Shown in pieces: positions 17,816 through 26,924 of a DNA stretch of 64,000 bases (position 1 is the stretch's first letter; each line of letters begins with the position of its first letter). The stretch spans positions 248,001 to 312,000 of the forward strand of contig NZ_CP028858.1 of NCBI RefSeq assembly GCF_003058365.1, written 5' to 3'. A model generated the notes under the pieces. That model was given only the letters and a program-made list of their open reading frames with translations, was not told the DNA's origin and did no database searches. The DNA is from Halococcoides cellulosivorans (GTDB lineage: Archaea; Halobacteriota; Halobacteria; Halobacteriales; Haloarculaceae). The position numbers and the translations under genes are program-made.

Positions 17816-19233
17816 GCGGAGGTCACCTCCGGCAGTTCGCGGACGTCAGTCACTTCGCCGGTGATCGCGGCCGCGGCGACCATCTGGGGGTTCATCAGCA
17901 CGGTCCGGCCGTCTTTCGAGCCCTGACGGCCGACGAAGTTCCGGTTCGAGGAGGACGCCGACGCTTCGTCGCCCTCCAGTTGGTCTTCGTTCATGCCCAG
18001 ACACATCGAACAGCCGGCGTTGCGCCACTCGAAGCCGGCCTCGCGGAAGATATCGGCCAGGCCCTCTGCCTCGGCGGCCTCCTGGACGCGCTGGCTGCCG
18101 GGGACGGCCATCGCGCGCACGTCGTCGTCGACCTGGCGGCCCTCGACGATGGCCGCGGCGCGGCGCAGGTCGGGCAGGCGACCGTTCGTACACGAGCCCA
18201 GGAAGATCACGTCGATGTCGTAGCCCGCCATGGTCTCGCCGGGCTCGACGCCCATGTGCTCCTGAGCGCGCCGCGCGGTGTCCTGTTTGTCCGCGGGCAG
18301 GTCCTCGGGGTGGGGAATCGGCTCCGAGATCCCGACGCCCTGTCCCGGGGTGGTCCCCCAGGTGACCATCGGTTCGAGCTCGCTGGCGTCGATGTGGACG
18401 ACATCGTCGTACTCGGCGTCCGCGTCGCTGCGAATCGACTCCCAGTACGGTTTGAGTGCCTCGAAGGCCTCGGGGTCGTCCTGGAAGGCGTCGGTCTCTT
18501 TCAGGTAGTCGTAGGTGGTGGCGTCGGGGTTGACGTAGCCCGCGCGCGCCCCGCCCTCGATGGACATGTTGCAGATACTCATCCGGCCTTCCATGTCGAG
18601 GTTCTCGATGGCCTCGCCCGCGTACTCGTAGACGTAGCCCACCCCGCCGTCGGTGCCCAGCCGGCGGATGATCTCCAGGACGATGTCTTTGGCCTCGACG
18701 CCGGGCCCGAGTTCGCCGTCGATCTGGATCTTTCGGACTTTCTGTTTCTCCATCGCGATGCACTGGGTGGCCAGGACGTCCCGGATCTGGGAGGTCCCGA
18801 TGCCGAAGGCCAGCGCGCCGAACGCGCCGTGCGTGGAGGTATGACTGTCCCCACAGACGATGGTCTTCCCCGGCTGGGTCATGCCCTGCTCCGGGCCGAT
18901 GACGTGGACGATGCCCTGATCGCCCGTGGTGGGGTCCGAGAAGTCGATGCCCGCCTCGCGGACGTTGGCTTCGAGTTCGGCCATCATCTCCTCGGCGGCG
19001 TCGTCGCTGTAGGGTCGGGACTGATCGCTCGTCGGCACGATGTGATCGACCGTCGCGTGGGTCAGGTCGGGGCGGGCGACCTCGATATCGCGCTCGCGAA
19101 GCATGCCGAAGGCCTGCGGACTCGTCACTTCGTGGATGAGATGGAGGCCCACGAACAGCTGATCCTGCCCGTTGGGCAGCGTCGTGACCTTGTGGCGATC
19201 CCACACCTTGTCGTACAGCGTTCCCTTACTCAT
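17812..19233 (-). CDS. leuC: 3-isopropylmalate dehydratase large subunit
   Basis: A 473-residue aconitase-family subunit. [4Fe-4S] ligands are visible in FLGSCTNGR and in [11 protein letters not shown]; the substrate motif [13 protein letters not shown] is intact. Length equals bacterial LeuC. It works with LeuD in leucine synthesis. It lies 8 nt downstream of ilvC on the same strand, so it is part of the branched-chain operon. Confidence 0.96.
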   Translation of the reverse strand: MSKGTLYDKVWDRHKVTTLPNGQDQLFVGLHLIHEVTSPQAFGMLRERDIEVARPDLTHATVDHIVPTSDQSRPYSDDAAEEMMAELEANVREAGIDFSDPTTGDQGIVHVIGPEQGMTQPGKTIVCGDSHTSTHGAFGALAFGIGTSQIRDVLATQCIAMEKQKVRKIQIDGELGPGVEAKDIVLEIIRRLGTDGGVGYVYEYAGEAIENLDMEGRMSICNMSIEGGARAGYVNPDATTYDYLKETDAFQDDPEAFEALKPYWESIRSDADAEYDDVVHIDASELEPMVTWGTTPGQGVGISEPIPHPEDLPADKQDTARRAQEHMGVEPGETMAGYDIDVIFLGSCTNGRLPDLRRAAAIVEGRQVDDDVRAMAVPGSQRVQEAAEAEGLADIFREAGFEWRNAGCSMCLGMNEDQLEGDEASASSSNRNFVGRQGSKDGRTVLMNPQMVAAAAITGEVTDVRELPEVTSA

Positions 19234-19241
19234 GCTCGAAA

Positions 19242-20246
19242 TTACTCCTCGGCCCAGCTGAACAGCTCACGCAGGTCCGCGCCGACCCGTTCGATGTCGT
19301 GGTCGGCCTCGGCGTCGTGCAGCTGTTTGTAGCTGGGACGATTGGTCTGGTTCTCGGTGATCCACTCGCGGGCGAACGTGCCGTCCTGGACCTCCTCGAG
19401 GATCTGTTCCATGCCTGCTTTCGCTTCCTCGTCGATGACGTACTCGCCGCGGGTCAGCCCGCCGTACTCGGCGGTGTCGGAGACCGAATCCCACATGCCC
19501 GAGAGCCCGCCCTCGTAGATCAAATCGACGATGAGCTTCATCTCGTTCATGACCTCGAAGTACGCCATCTCCTCGCTGTAGCCCGCCTCGACGAGCGTGT
19601 CGTAGCCGGCTTTCATCATCGCCGTGACGCCGCCACAGAGGACGGCCTGCTCGCCGAACAGGTCGGTCTCGGTCTCCTCGGCGAACGTGGTCTCGATGAC
19701 GCCCGCGCGCGTACAGCCGATCGCTTTCGCGTAGGCGAGCGCGCGATCGAAGGCGTCGCCGGTCGCGTCCTGCTCGACCGCGACCAGGCCGGGGACACCC
19801 TCGCCGTTCTCGTAGGTCCGGCGAACGAGATGGCCCGGCGATTTCGGCGCGACCATCGTGACGTTCACGTCTTCGGGCGGTTCGATCTGGCCGTAGTGGA
19901 TGTTGAACCCGTGGGCGAACTGGATGGTGTCACCGGCGTCGAGTTCCTCGGCAATCTCGTCGTACACTGCGGGCTGGATCGTGTCCGGGACGAGCACGGA
20001 GACCACGTCGGCGGCCGCGGCGGCGTCGGCGGGCGTCTCGACGGGCAGGCCCGCATCCTCGGCGGCCGGGCGGTCGGGGTTGCCCTCGGGCAGGCCCACG
20101 ATCACGTCGACCCCGCTGTCCGCGAGGTTCTGGGCGTGAGCGTGGCCCTGGCTGCCGAAGCCCAGCACGGCTACGGTGGTGTCCTCGAGTGTCGATACGT
20201 CGGCGTCGTCGTCGCGATAGACGGTCGCGTTCAGATTCTCGGTCAT
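19242..20246 (-). CDS. ilvC: Ketol-acid reductoisomerase
   Basis: A 334-residue class I KARI. The N-terminal Rossmann domain has the motif [15 protein letters not shown]. The C-terminal knotted domain has the Mg-binding helices ([10 protein letters not shown] and [13 protein letters not shown]). It converts acetolactate and acetohydroxybutyrate to dihydroxy acids with NAD(P)H. It is preceded by ilvN with a 42-nt gap and followed by leuC after 8 nt. Confidence 0.96.
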   Translation of the reverse strand: MTENLNATVYRDDDADVSTLEDTTVAVLGFGSQGHAHAQNLADSGVDVIVGLPEGNPDRPAAEDAGLPVETPADAAAAADVVSVLVPDTIQPAVYDEIAEELDAGDTIQFAHGFNIHYGQIEPPEDVNVTMVAPKSPGHLVRRTYENGEGVPGLVAVEQDATGDAFDRALAYAKAIGCTRAGVIETTFAEETETDLFGEQAVLCGGVTAMMKAGYDTLVEAGYSEEMAYFEVMNEMKLIVDLIYEGGLSGMWDSVSDTAEYGGLTRGEYVIDEEAKAGMEQILEEVQDGTFAREWITENQTNRPSYKQLHDAEADHDIERVGADLRELFSWAEE

Positions 20247-20288
20247 GGTATATCGGTCGTGGATCTGTATTGTGTCGTGAATCGTCGT

Positions 20289-20885
20289 TCAGTCGTGATT
20301 CAGCGTCGTCGTCCCCCGATCGAGTGCGGCCGCACCCGTCCGGGCGAGTTCGTGGATGTCGAACTGATCGAAGGCCTCGATCGCGGCGTCGATCTTCTGC
20401 TCGCTGCCGGTGATCTCGACGGTGACGGCCTCGGGCGAGGCGTCGACGGCCTGGCCGTCGTACATCTCGGCCATCGCCTGCACCCGGTCGGGGTGGTCGT
20501 TGGCGACCTTGATGAGGGCGAGTTCCCGGCGCGTCGCCTCGATTTCGAGTTCGCGCACCGAGATGACCGGCACGAGCTTGCGAAGCTGCTTTTTCGCCTG
20601 CACGACGCCGGGTTCGGGCTCTTCGATCACGATCGTCATCCGCGCGACGTCCGGATCTGTCGTCGCCCCGACGGTCAGACTTTCGATGTTGAACTGCCGT
20701 CGGCTGAACAGTCCGGAAATCTCCGCGAGGACGCCCGGTTCGTGTTCGACCAGCGTCGAGAGCACGGCGTGGCGGGGTTCGTGGGTCACCTCGACTTCGG
20801 GGTCGACCCGGATGCCCTGGCTGTTGCGCCGGCCCTGCGGGCGCATTCGATCCTCGGGCGCGGGCCCTGGCAGTCCACCCGGCAT
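20289..20885 (-). CDS. ilvN: Acetolactate synthase small (regulatory) subunit
   Basis: 198 residues with an N-terminal ACT domain (HAVLSTLVEHEPGVLAEISG, FNIESLTVG) and the C-terminal ALS_ss domain. It binds valine and mediates feedback inhibition of IlvB. The ATG at 20885 overlaps the ilvB stop by one base (TAATG), indicating coupling. About 35 residues precede the ACT domain. Confidence 0.94.
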   Translation of the reverse strand: MPGGLPGPAPEDRMRPQGRRNSQGIRVDPEVEVTHEPRHAVLSTLVEHEPGVLAEISGLFSRRQFNIESLTVGATTDPDVARMTIVIEEPEPGVVQAKKQLRKLVPVISVRELEIEATRRELALIKVANDHPDRVQAMAEMYDGQAVDASPEAVTVEITGSEQKIDAAIEAFDQFDIHELARTGAAALDRGTTTLNHD

Positions 20886-22714
20886 TACAGCCCCTCCAGT
20901 TGGGCCTCGGTCAGCGCGAACAGGCCGTTGTCGCCCCCGCTGGGGACCATCGGGTAGACGTCCTCGCCGGGGTCGATGATCGCGTCGATGACCGCCGGGC
21001 CGTCGTAGGCGCGTGCGGCCTCGATGGTCTCGTCGACGTCGCTCTCGTCTTCCAGCCGGAAGCCCCGTGCGCCGAACGCCTCGGCGAGTTTGTCGAACTC
21101 GGGGACCCACGGATATTCGGAGGCCATCCGGCGGCCCTCGTAAAAGCCGTCCTGCCACTGGCGAACCATCCCGACGGCCTCGTTGTTCAGCACGACGTAC
21201 GTGATATCGAGGTTCTCCCGGACGGCGACCGACAGCTCGTGGACGGTCATCAAAAAGGAGCCGTCGCCGTCGAAGGTGACGACCTCGCGGTCGGGCGCGG
21301 CGACTTTCGCGCCGATCGCGGAGGGGACGCCGTAGCCCATCGTCCCCAGGCCGTTCGAGGACACCCACGTCCGGGGCGACTCGAACGTCCAGTACTGACA
21401 GCCCCACATCTGGTGTTGGCCGACGCCGGTCGTGACGATCGCGTCGTCGTCGGCGATCGCGTCGAACCGCTCGACGACGTACTGGGGTTTGAGCGGTTCG
21501 TCGTCGGGGGTCTCGTAGTCCAGGGGGTACTCCTCGGTCCAGCCCCGACAGGTCGCCCGCCAGTCGTCGGCGTCGGGCGGCCCGTCGAGCGCGGCGTCGA
21601 GTTGGTCGATGACTGCCCCGGCGTCACCGACCAGCGGGTAGTCGGCCTCGATGATCTTCGAGATCTCCGCGGGATCGATGTCGACGTGCGCGATCGCGGC
21701 GTCGGGCGCGAACGTCTCGACGCCGCCGGTCAGGCGGTCGTCGAACCGCGTGCCGATCCCCAGGAGGTAGTCGGTGTTCGTGATCGCCAGATTCGCCGCG
21801 CCCGTGCCGTGCATCCCGGCCATGCCCAGCGCCAGATTGTCGGTCTCGGGGAACGATCCCAGCCCGGGCATCGTCGTGATGACGGGGATCTCGTACTGCC
21901 GGGCGAACGATCGGAGCGCGTCGCTGGCGTCGCTTTTGATGACGCCGCCGCCCGCGAGGATGACCGGGCGTTCGGCCTCACCGAGCGCGTCGGCGGCCGC
22001 CGCGACGGTCGACTCGTCGGCCGTGAGTTGGGTCTCGTAGGTCTCGGGTGTCCCACCCTCGACGATGGCGTCCGCGACGTCGGCTTGCGTGACGTCTTTG
22101 GGCAGGTCGACCAGCGTGGGCCCCTGGCGGTGGGCGTCGGCCAGGTCGAACGCCTCGCCGACGGTCGACCCGATCGTCGCCGGGTCGTCCGCGAAGTAGT
22201 TGGATTTGGTGATCGGCTGGGTGATGCCGACGGTGTCGACCTCCTGGAAGGCGTCGTTGCCGACGAAGTCGGTCGCGACCTGGCCCGTCAGCGCGATCAG
22301 CGGATCCGAATCCATCGACGCGTCTGCGATGCCGGTGATGAGATTCGTCGCGCCAGGGCCCGAGGTCGCAAACGCCACGCCCGGATCGCCGGAGACGATG
22401 CCGTACGCGTCGGCGGCGTGGGCCGCGCCCTGCTCGTGGGCCATCGTCACGTGGGTGATCGTCGAGTCGTACAGCTTGTCGTAGACGGGCATGATCGCGC
22501 CGCCCTGGACGCCAAAGGCCGTCTCGACGCCCGACTGTTCGAGGGCGGCGACGACGGCTTCCGCGCCAGTCGTGGGATCGTCGAAGCCGGCGTCGGTGGG
22601 TTCGGCCGCCGACCCGCCGTCGGTCGTCGTCTGCTCCCCTGTCGTGTCGTCTGGTGTCGGTTCCTGTTCGCTCATCGGTGATTCGTCGTCTGTGTGGAGT
22701 GCTCGCTCGCTCAT
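20885..22714 (-). CDS. ilvB: Acetolactate synthase large (catalytic) subunit
   Basis: A 609-residue ThDP enzyme. It has the catalytic Glu in MAHEQGAAHAADAYG, an FAD/central domain and the ThDP motif beginning GDGSFLMTVHEL and ending VVLNN. It condenses pyruvate to acetolactate (valine, leucine) or with 2-oxobutyrate (isoleucine). Residues 1-50 are an acidic, low-complexity extension. A second in-frame ATG lies at codon 14. The ATG has no Shine-Dalgarno sequence, and a long leader with a valine-rich short ORF and hairpin precedes it, so expression may be controlled by that leader. Confidence 0.96.
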   Translation of the reverse strand: MSERALHTDDESPMSEQEPTPDDTTGEQTTTDGGSAAEPTDAGFDDPTTGAEAVVAALEQSGVETAFGVQGGAIMPVYDKLYDSTITHVTMAHEQGAAHAADAYGIVSGDPGVAFATSGPGATNLITGIADASMDSDPLIALTGQVATDFVGNDAFQEVDTVGITQPITKSNYFADDPATIGSTVGEAFDLADAHRQGPTLVDLPKDVTQADVADAIVEGGTPETYETQLTADESTVAAAADALGEAERPVILAGGGVIKSDASDALRSFARQYEIPVITTMPGLGSFPETDNLALGMAGMHGTGAANLAITNTDYLLGIGTRFDDRLTGGVETFAPDAAIAHVDIDPAEISKIIEADYPLVGDAGAVIDQLDAALDGPPDADDWRATCRGWTEEYPLDYETPDDEPLKPQYVVERFDAIADDDAIVTTGVGQHQMWGCQYWTFESPRTWVSSNGLGTMGYGVPSAIGAKVAAPDREVVTFDGDGSFLMTVHELSVAVRENLDITYVVLNNEAVGMVRQWQDGFYEGRRMASEYPWVPEFDKLAEAFGARGFRLEDESDVDETIEAARAYDGPAVIDAIIDPGEDVYPMVPSGGDNGLFALTEAQLEGL

Positions 22715-22739
22715 GGGTCTGTGGGCTGTGAGGTGGTTG

Positions 22740-22754
22740 GCCCGTCGGTCGGGC
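22740..22754 (-). promoter_or_regulatory. Second hairpin in the ilvB leader
   Basis: A perfect inverted repeat GCCCG-N5-CGGGC lies 26 nt before the ilvB ATG in the leader RNA. It could form a second structure after the valine-codon hairpin. Role unknown. Confidence 0.4.
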
Positions 22755-22780
22755 GTCGAACGATACGGCCGGAATCGAGG

Positions 22781-22808
22781 GTGAAGAGAGGTGGGGCTAG
22801 AGCGCCCC
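22781..22808 (-). promoter_or_regulatory. Attenuator-like hairpin plus pyrimidine tract in the ilvB leader
   Basis: In the RNA sense a 5-bp G/C stem GGGGC (22808-22804) / GCCCC (22797-22793) has a 6-nt loop. It is followed by the pyrimidine tract ACCTCTCTTCAC (22792-22781). The TAG of the leader ORF overlaps the loop and 3' arm. An alternative pairing of the upstream CGCCC (in the leader ORF) with the GGGGCG arm would exclude it. The same sequence, with few changes, precedes valS. The regulatory role is inferred. Confidence 0.6.
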
Positions 22809-22856
22809 TACGAGAACGAGGGCGAGCGAACGCGCCGGGCCACTCGATCGGGCCAT
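22797..22856 (-). CDS. Putative ilvB leader peptide (19 aa, Leu/Val-rich)
   Basis: A short ORF encoding MARSSGPARSLALVLVGAL then TAG. Its last nine codons include CTC-GCC-CTC-GTT-CTC-GTA, i.e. three Leu and two Val, with a further Leu just before the stop. The ATG lies about 30 nt after a good TATA box, so the ORF would be at or very near the RNA 5' end and translated in leaderless fashion. The stop codon is inside the GGGGC/GCCCC hairpin. This matches the logic of amino-acid attenuation leaders for a valine/leucine biosynthetic gene. No homology is known to me; expression is inferred. Confidence 0.6.
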   Translation of the reverse strand: MARSSGPARSLALVLVGAL

Positions 22857-22893
22857 CGTATACTGACCGAACGGACGATTCGTAATAAATTTT
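22857..22893 (-). promoter_or_regulatory. Promoter of the ilvB operon
   Basis: On the minus strand a TATA box AAATTTATTA (22884-22893) preceded by a purine-rich BRE-like CGGAA would start transcription at about 22857-22862, just before the leader-peptide ATG. This gives ilvB a leader of about 145 nt, unusual in an organism where most promoters here are leaderless. Confidence 0.55.
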
Positions 22894-22994
22894 CCGTGTG
22901 GATCCGTCACAGTCCGGCGTCTGCGGGCGTCCCGGTCCGCACCCGGAGTGCGAGCACTGCCGCTGGGGAGTCGGCGACCCGACGACGTGGGCGC

Positions 22995-24216
22995 TCACGC
23001 TGTGACCTCTTCGGTGGCCTGAGCGACGCCGACGTCGTCGGCAAATCGTTCGAGAACCTCCATCGTGACCTCGCGGTCCTGGGCGCCGTAGTCTTTGACC
23101 CGCCGGGTGACCTGCTCGACGTCACGCTCGCTGGGCTCGTAGCCCGCGTCTTTCAGGCGCTCGCGAACGGAGTGTTGGCCCGTGTGTTTGCCGAGGACGA
23201 GTTCGCGTTCGGCCCCCACCATCTCGGGGGTCATCACGCCGGGTTCGAACGTGTCGGTGTTCTCGATGACGCCCGCGGCGTGGATGCCGCTCTCGTGTGA
23301 GAACGCGTTCGAGCCGACGACGGGCTTGTTGCCCGGGACGTCGATCGAACTCTTCGATTCGATCAGCTGCGAGAGCTCCGTAATCGACGTGGTCTCGATC
23401 CCCGTGTCCACGTCGTAGAGGCTCTCTAAGGCCATGACGAGCTCTTCGTAGGCGGCGTTGCCCGCCCGCTCACCGATGCCGTTGACGCTGACCTGGGCCT
23501 GGGCCGCGCCGCCTTCCATGCCCGCGAGCGCGTTCGCCGTCGCCAGCCCGAAGTCGTCGTGGGTGTGGACGTCCACGCGGGCGTCCGTGTGCGCGGTGAC
23601 GGTCTCGATCAACTCGCGGAATCGACCGGGCGTCGCGACGCCGGTCGTGTCGGGGACGTTGATCCAGTCCGCGCCCGCCTCCGTGACGGCCTCCACGACT
23701 TCGACGAGAAACTCCTCGTCGGTCCGGGTGGCGTCCATCGGCGAGAACATACACTCGACGCCCGCGTCTGTCACGCGCTCGACGGACTCGACCGCGCGTG
23801 CTTTGGCCTCCTCGCGGGAAGCGTGCATCGAGTCCTGCAACTGGATGTCGCTGGTCGAGACGAACACGTGCACCAGGTCGACACCCGAGTCGAGTGCGGC
23901 CTCGACGTCGGCCTCGACGACGCGAGCCAGTCCACAGACCGTCGTCGACGTGGCGGCCTGGATGTCGCGGACGGCCTCGAACTCCGCCTCGCTGTTTACG
24001 GGGAACCCCGCCTCGATGACGTGGGTGCCCATCTCGTCGAGCAGCGTGGCTATCTCCCGTTTGTCCTCGTAGGAAAACGAGGTGCCGGGTGACTGTTCAC
24101 CGTCGCGCAACGTGGTGTCGAAAATTCGTGCCTCGGTAATTTCCGAGGTGCTATCCAGAGTGCCCTGGAAGAACTCGACCCGCCGGGGAATCCGACGAAT
24201 CCTCCTGTCGTGTCAT
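22995..24216 (-). CDS. leuA: LeuA-family 2-isopropylmalate / (R)-citramalate synthase, apparent 5' frameshift
   Basis: An HMGL-like acyltransferase domain with DTTLRDGEQSPGTSFSYE, VHTHDDFGLATANALAG (metal His pair) and GNAAYEEL. It condenses acetyl-CoA with 2-oxoisovalerate or pyruvate; the short C-terminus leaves the choice open. The continuous frame (22995 to about 24204) carries the expected N-terminus RVEFFQGTLDSTSEI but no ATG, GTG or TTG before it; the first such codon (TTG, 24110) would delete this segment. The only good start, ATG at 24216, has a TATA box 30 nt upstream but is one nucleotide out of frame (37 nt to the GTC codon). Either an indel in the CCCC/GGG runs, a real mutation, or unusual initiation explains this. 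Confidence 0.8.
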
Positions 24217-24250
24217 CGTGTCCGCACCGAGGTACTGCTCGGTCTTAAGC
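24217..24250 (-). promoter_or_regulatory. Promoter of leuA
   Basis: The TATA-like CTTAAG (24244-24249) lies about 30 nt before ATG 24216 on the minus strand, consistent with a leaderless or nearly leaderless transcript. This supports 24216 as the intended start of leuA. Confidence 0.45.
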
Positions 24251-24267
24251 GTTCCCGAAGCGGCCCA

Positions 24268-25332
24268 CTACTGCGCCGGCTGGGCGATCGCTGCCATCGG
24301 CGCGCTGTCTCCGCCCGCCGCGCTGACGTTCACCCAGAGATGCAGCGTCCGATACGCCGTCGCGTCGGTCGGCTTCTCTGGAATCCCGTCGCGATAGAGC
24401 AGCCATTGCAGACGCAACTCCGTGCCGGTCGTGCGCGGCGTGACGCTCACGGCGCGGTGGGCGGTCTCGTTGTCGCCCAGCGTCGTCTCGAAGCGCGCGA
24501 CCTCCTCCCGTTGCTCGACGATCACCGCGGGGGCGGTGGTCGGCGTGGCGGTCCCGGACGCGTTCGGGCGATCCTCGACGGTCCGGTTCTCGATGCGGAC
24601 CTCCTGGAGTTGCCCGACGACGCCGTAGTTGACCGGTTCGTGCTCGTGATTGCCGATCCCGACGATCAGCGTCGCGGCCTCGCCGTCGACCATCTCGGTG
24701 GGGTAGTCGTCGGCGACCAGCGCGCCGTCGTCGCCCTCGGTCAGCAGGTAGAACTCGGTGAACCCCTCGCCCTGGTGGGGGACGAACACCGCCCACCCGA
24801 CCGAAGCGGTCGCGAGCAATAGCGAGGCGATCAAGAGGACGTTCAACGCGGCGTCGGCCCGCGAGTCCGGGTGGAACAGTTCCGCGCGAGCGTCCGCGAC
24901 CCACGCGCGATAGGGGACGCGAAACCGATCGTCGGGCGTACAGTCCCGACGGCGCTGGACGGCGATCGCCGTCAGCGCGAGCGTCAGGCCACCGTGCGCG
25001 ACGACGATCGGGACGGTCCGCAGCCCCCACGGCGTCACCGACAGTGCGAGGCCGAGGAGCGCGACGACCGCGATCGAGGTCCCGATCGCGAGTGCCGCCC
25101 GCTCCAGGCCGTCGATCGCCCGATCGTCCGGGAACAGTGCGGCGACGAGTGCGTACCCCGGCGCGACGAGGACGAACGTGACGCCGATCGCCGCGCGGAT
25201 CGGCGTCTCGTCGATCGGTGGGACGAACACGACGAACGCGGTCACGACCGTCCAGACGGCGATCGCGGCCAGGTCGGCGGGCACTTCCCGAATCGGCTCG
25301 GGGAGCAGTCGCCAGAGCGTCGCGCGATTCAT
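24268..25332 (-). CDS. DUF1616 membrane protein
   Basis: A 354-residue protein. Four hydrophobic helices in the first 130 residues (LAAIAVWTVVTAFVVFVPP, FVLVAPGYALVAALFP) are followed by another helix and a C-terminal beta-rich domain likely outside the cell, with N-glycosylation sequons. The pattern matches DUF1616, a family often near archaeal surface-glycan or sortase-like genes. Function unknown. It is upstream of leuA on the same strand but leuA has its own promoter. ATG 25332 is preferred because helices begin soon after it. Confidence 0.75.
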   Translation of the reverse strand: MNRATLWRLLPEPIREVPADLAAIAVWTVVTAFVVFVPPIDETPIRAAIGVTFVLVAPGYALVAALFPDDRAIDGLERAALAIGTSIAVVALLGLALSVTPWGLRTVPIVVAHGGLTLALTAIAVQRRRDCTPDDRFRVPYRAWVADARAELFHPDSRADAALNVLLIASLLLATASVGWAVFVPHQGEGFTEFYLLTEGDDGALVADDYPTEMVDGEAATLIVGIGNHEHEPVNYGVVGQLQEVRIENRTVEDRPNASGTATPTTAPAVIVEQREEVARFETTLGDNETAHRAVSVTPRTTGTELRLQWLLYRDGIPEKPTDATAYRTLHLWVNVSAAGGDSAPMAAIAQPAQ

Positions 25333-25524
25333 CGCACTCTCTCGCCGGATGCGGCCATGCACGCCCGTTTCGGGGCGACCCACTCGAACGTTTCCACTGG
25401 GCGACTCGCAGTCGGCCGATCGCGTGTCAACGGGGTCGGGGAGCGATCGATCGGCCCCTCGATCGCCCGACGGCCCGCGCGTGGACACCGGTAGGTTCAA
25501 CAGAGCCCGGTGAATGGCGAGAGT

Positions 25525-26808
25525 ATGGACCGACGTGATTACCTCGCAACGCTTTCGACGGTGTCGATCGCAGCGCTCGGCGGGTGTACGGGAACGGGCG
25601 GTGGCGCACTCCCGTTCGGGGACGCGACGAACGTGACGGTCGGAACGGAGTACGTCGACCACCGCCAGATCGAGTACCTCGTCGACCGCGTCGACATCGC
25701 CCGCCGATACGAGACGGCCGACGAGACGGTCCGCCAGGCCGATTCGGGGTCGATGTTCGTCTTCGCGCACGTGACCGCGACGAACACGGAGGGCGTCACC
25801 GAACTGCCCGGTGTCGAGGGGCTCGCTCTCCTCCACGGCGGCGATCAGGTCCAGCCAGTGACTGACCTGGAGGCCGGCGATCGGTTCGTCTCGCCCGTCT
25901 CGGGCCCGGTGCTCGAACCGGTTGGAGACGCCAAGCCGGGCACGAGCACCGAGGGCTGGATCGTCTTCGAGGCCCCCGACGACTGGTCGTCGCCACGCGT
26001 CTCGGTCACCCTCCCGCCCGAAGACGAGTCCGACTCCGAGACGGTCGCGGAGTGGCGCACGGAGATCGACCCCGCGACGCTACCCGACATCGGCGTCGAC
26101 GAGATCGAAGCGGCGGGGAACGTCTCCATCGGTGAGAACGTGACCGTCGACGTGGCGTTCCGGAACGACGGCGGGAGCAACGGCTCTTGGGCGGAAGCGG
26201 CGACGATCCAGCCCTCTCACGGCGAGAACCGCACGGAGCGGCTGACGGTCGACGTGCCCGCGAACCGGACTCGATCGCAGAATTTCACGGTCCCCGCCGA
26301 CGCGCTCGGAGACCTGCGGGTGCAGGTCGGTACCGAGACGGCCGTCACCACGGTCGAAGCCGCCAGCCTGGAGTTGGGCACCACGCTCGAACTCCCCTCG
26401 GACGTCAACATGACCGTCCACGAGATCACGACGGCCGATCGCGTGACCGTCCTCGGGGTCTGGGACGCCCACATCAACCACTCGCCCGACACCGGCAACC
26501 AGTTCGCGTTCGTCCGGCTTGGCGTGCTGAACGACACGGGGTCGTCCAAACCGATTCCGCCACTCGATCAGGTCACCGTCCAGGCCGGCGGCAACGCCTA
26601 CAACGGTACGCGAGTGTCGGCCACTGCGTCCGAGATTCAGTTCCCGGTTCAGGGGCGACTGTACGATCCGACGAGTGGACTCAGGCCGAACCACTACGTC
26701 GAGGGCTGGGCGATCTGTGAGGTGCCGCAGGATCTGGACCCCGAGGCGGCGTCCGTGTCCGTCGGGTGGGCGGGGAGCAACGGCCCGGTCGGCGCGCGCT
26801 GGTCGTAG
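25525..26808 (+). CDS. Secreted lipoprotein with repeated DUF4352-like domains
   Basis: A 427-residue protein with a Tat/lipobox signal: MDRRDYLATLSTVSIAALGGC, Cys22 being the probable lipid anchor. The mature part has two similar beta-rich domains (about 35-190 and 285-425) that share features such as SMFVFAHVTATNTEG versus NQFAFVRLGVLNDTGS and the ending EGWIVFE versus EGWAICEV. A CARDB-like domain sits between them. It is probably anchored outside the membrane; ligand unknown. Start 25525 rather than the ATG 15 nt upstream places RR near the N-terminus. Confidence 0.75.
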   Translation: MDRRDYLATLSTVSIAALGGCTGTGGGALPFGDATNVTVGTEYVDHRQIEYLVDRVDIARRYETADETVRQADSGSMFVFAHVTATNTEGVTELPGVEGLALLHGGDQVQPVTDLEAGDRFVSPVSGPVLEPVGDAKPGTSTEGWIVFEAPDDWSSPRVSVTLPPEDESDSETVAEWRTEIDPATLPDIGVDEIEAAGNVSIGENVTVDVAFRNDGGSNGSWAEAATIQPSHGENRTERLTVDVPANRTRSQNFTVPADALGDLRVQVGTETAVTTVEAASLELGTTLELPSDVNMTVHEITTADRVTVLGVWDAHINHSPDTGNQFAFVRLGVLNDTGSSKPIPPLDQVTVQAGGNAYNGTRVSATASEIQFPVQGRLYDPTSGLRPNHYVEGWAICEVPQDLDPEAASVSVGWAGSNGPVGARWS

Positions 26809-26924
26809 GTTCGACCGCTCGTGATTCGGCCTCGATCGTCGACCAGCGTCGCGACCGATGAGTTCGGCGGTGACGGCCGACGACCCGGGATCCGGTCCTC
26901 TGTGAGTGACTGTCGCCGCTCGAC

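Noticed and set aside
24110-24112. TTG as the start of leuA
   Set aside because: It would remove the conserved N-terminal segment VEFFQGTLDSTSEI...IFDTT found before RDGEQSPGTSF in LeuA-family proteins, so it is unlikely to give a functional enzyme.
24151-24216. 21-codon ORF from ATG 24216 (with Val-Leu codons) as a third attenuation leader upstream of leuA
   Set aside because: Most of its length is better explained as the frameshifted beginning of leuA itself; there is no GGGGC/GCCCC hairpin and the following sequence is conserved coding sequence.
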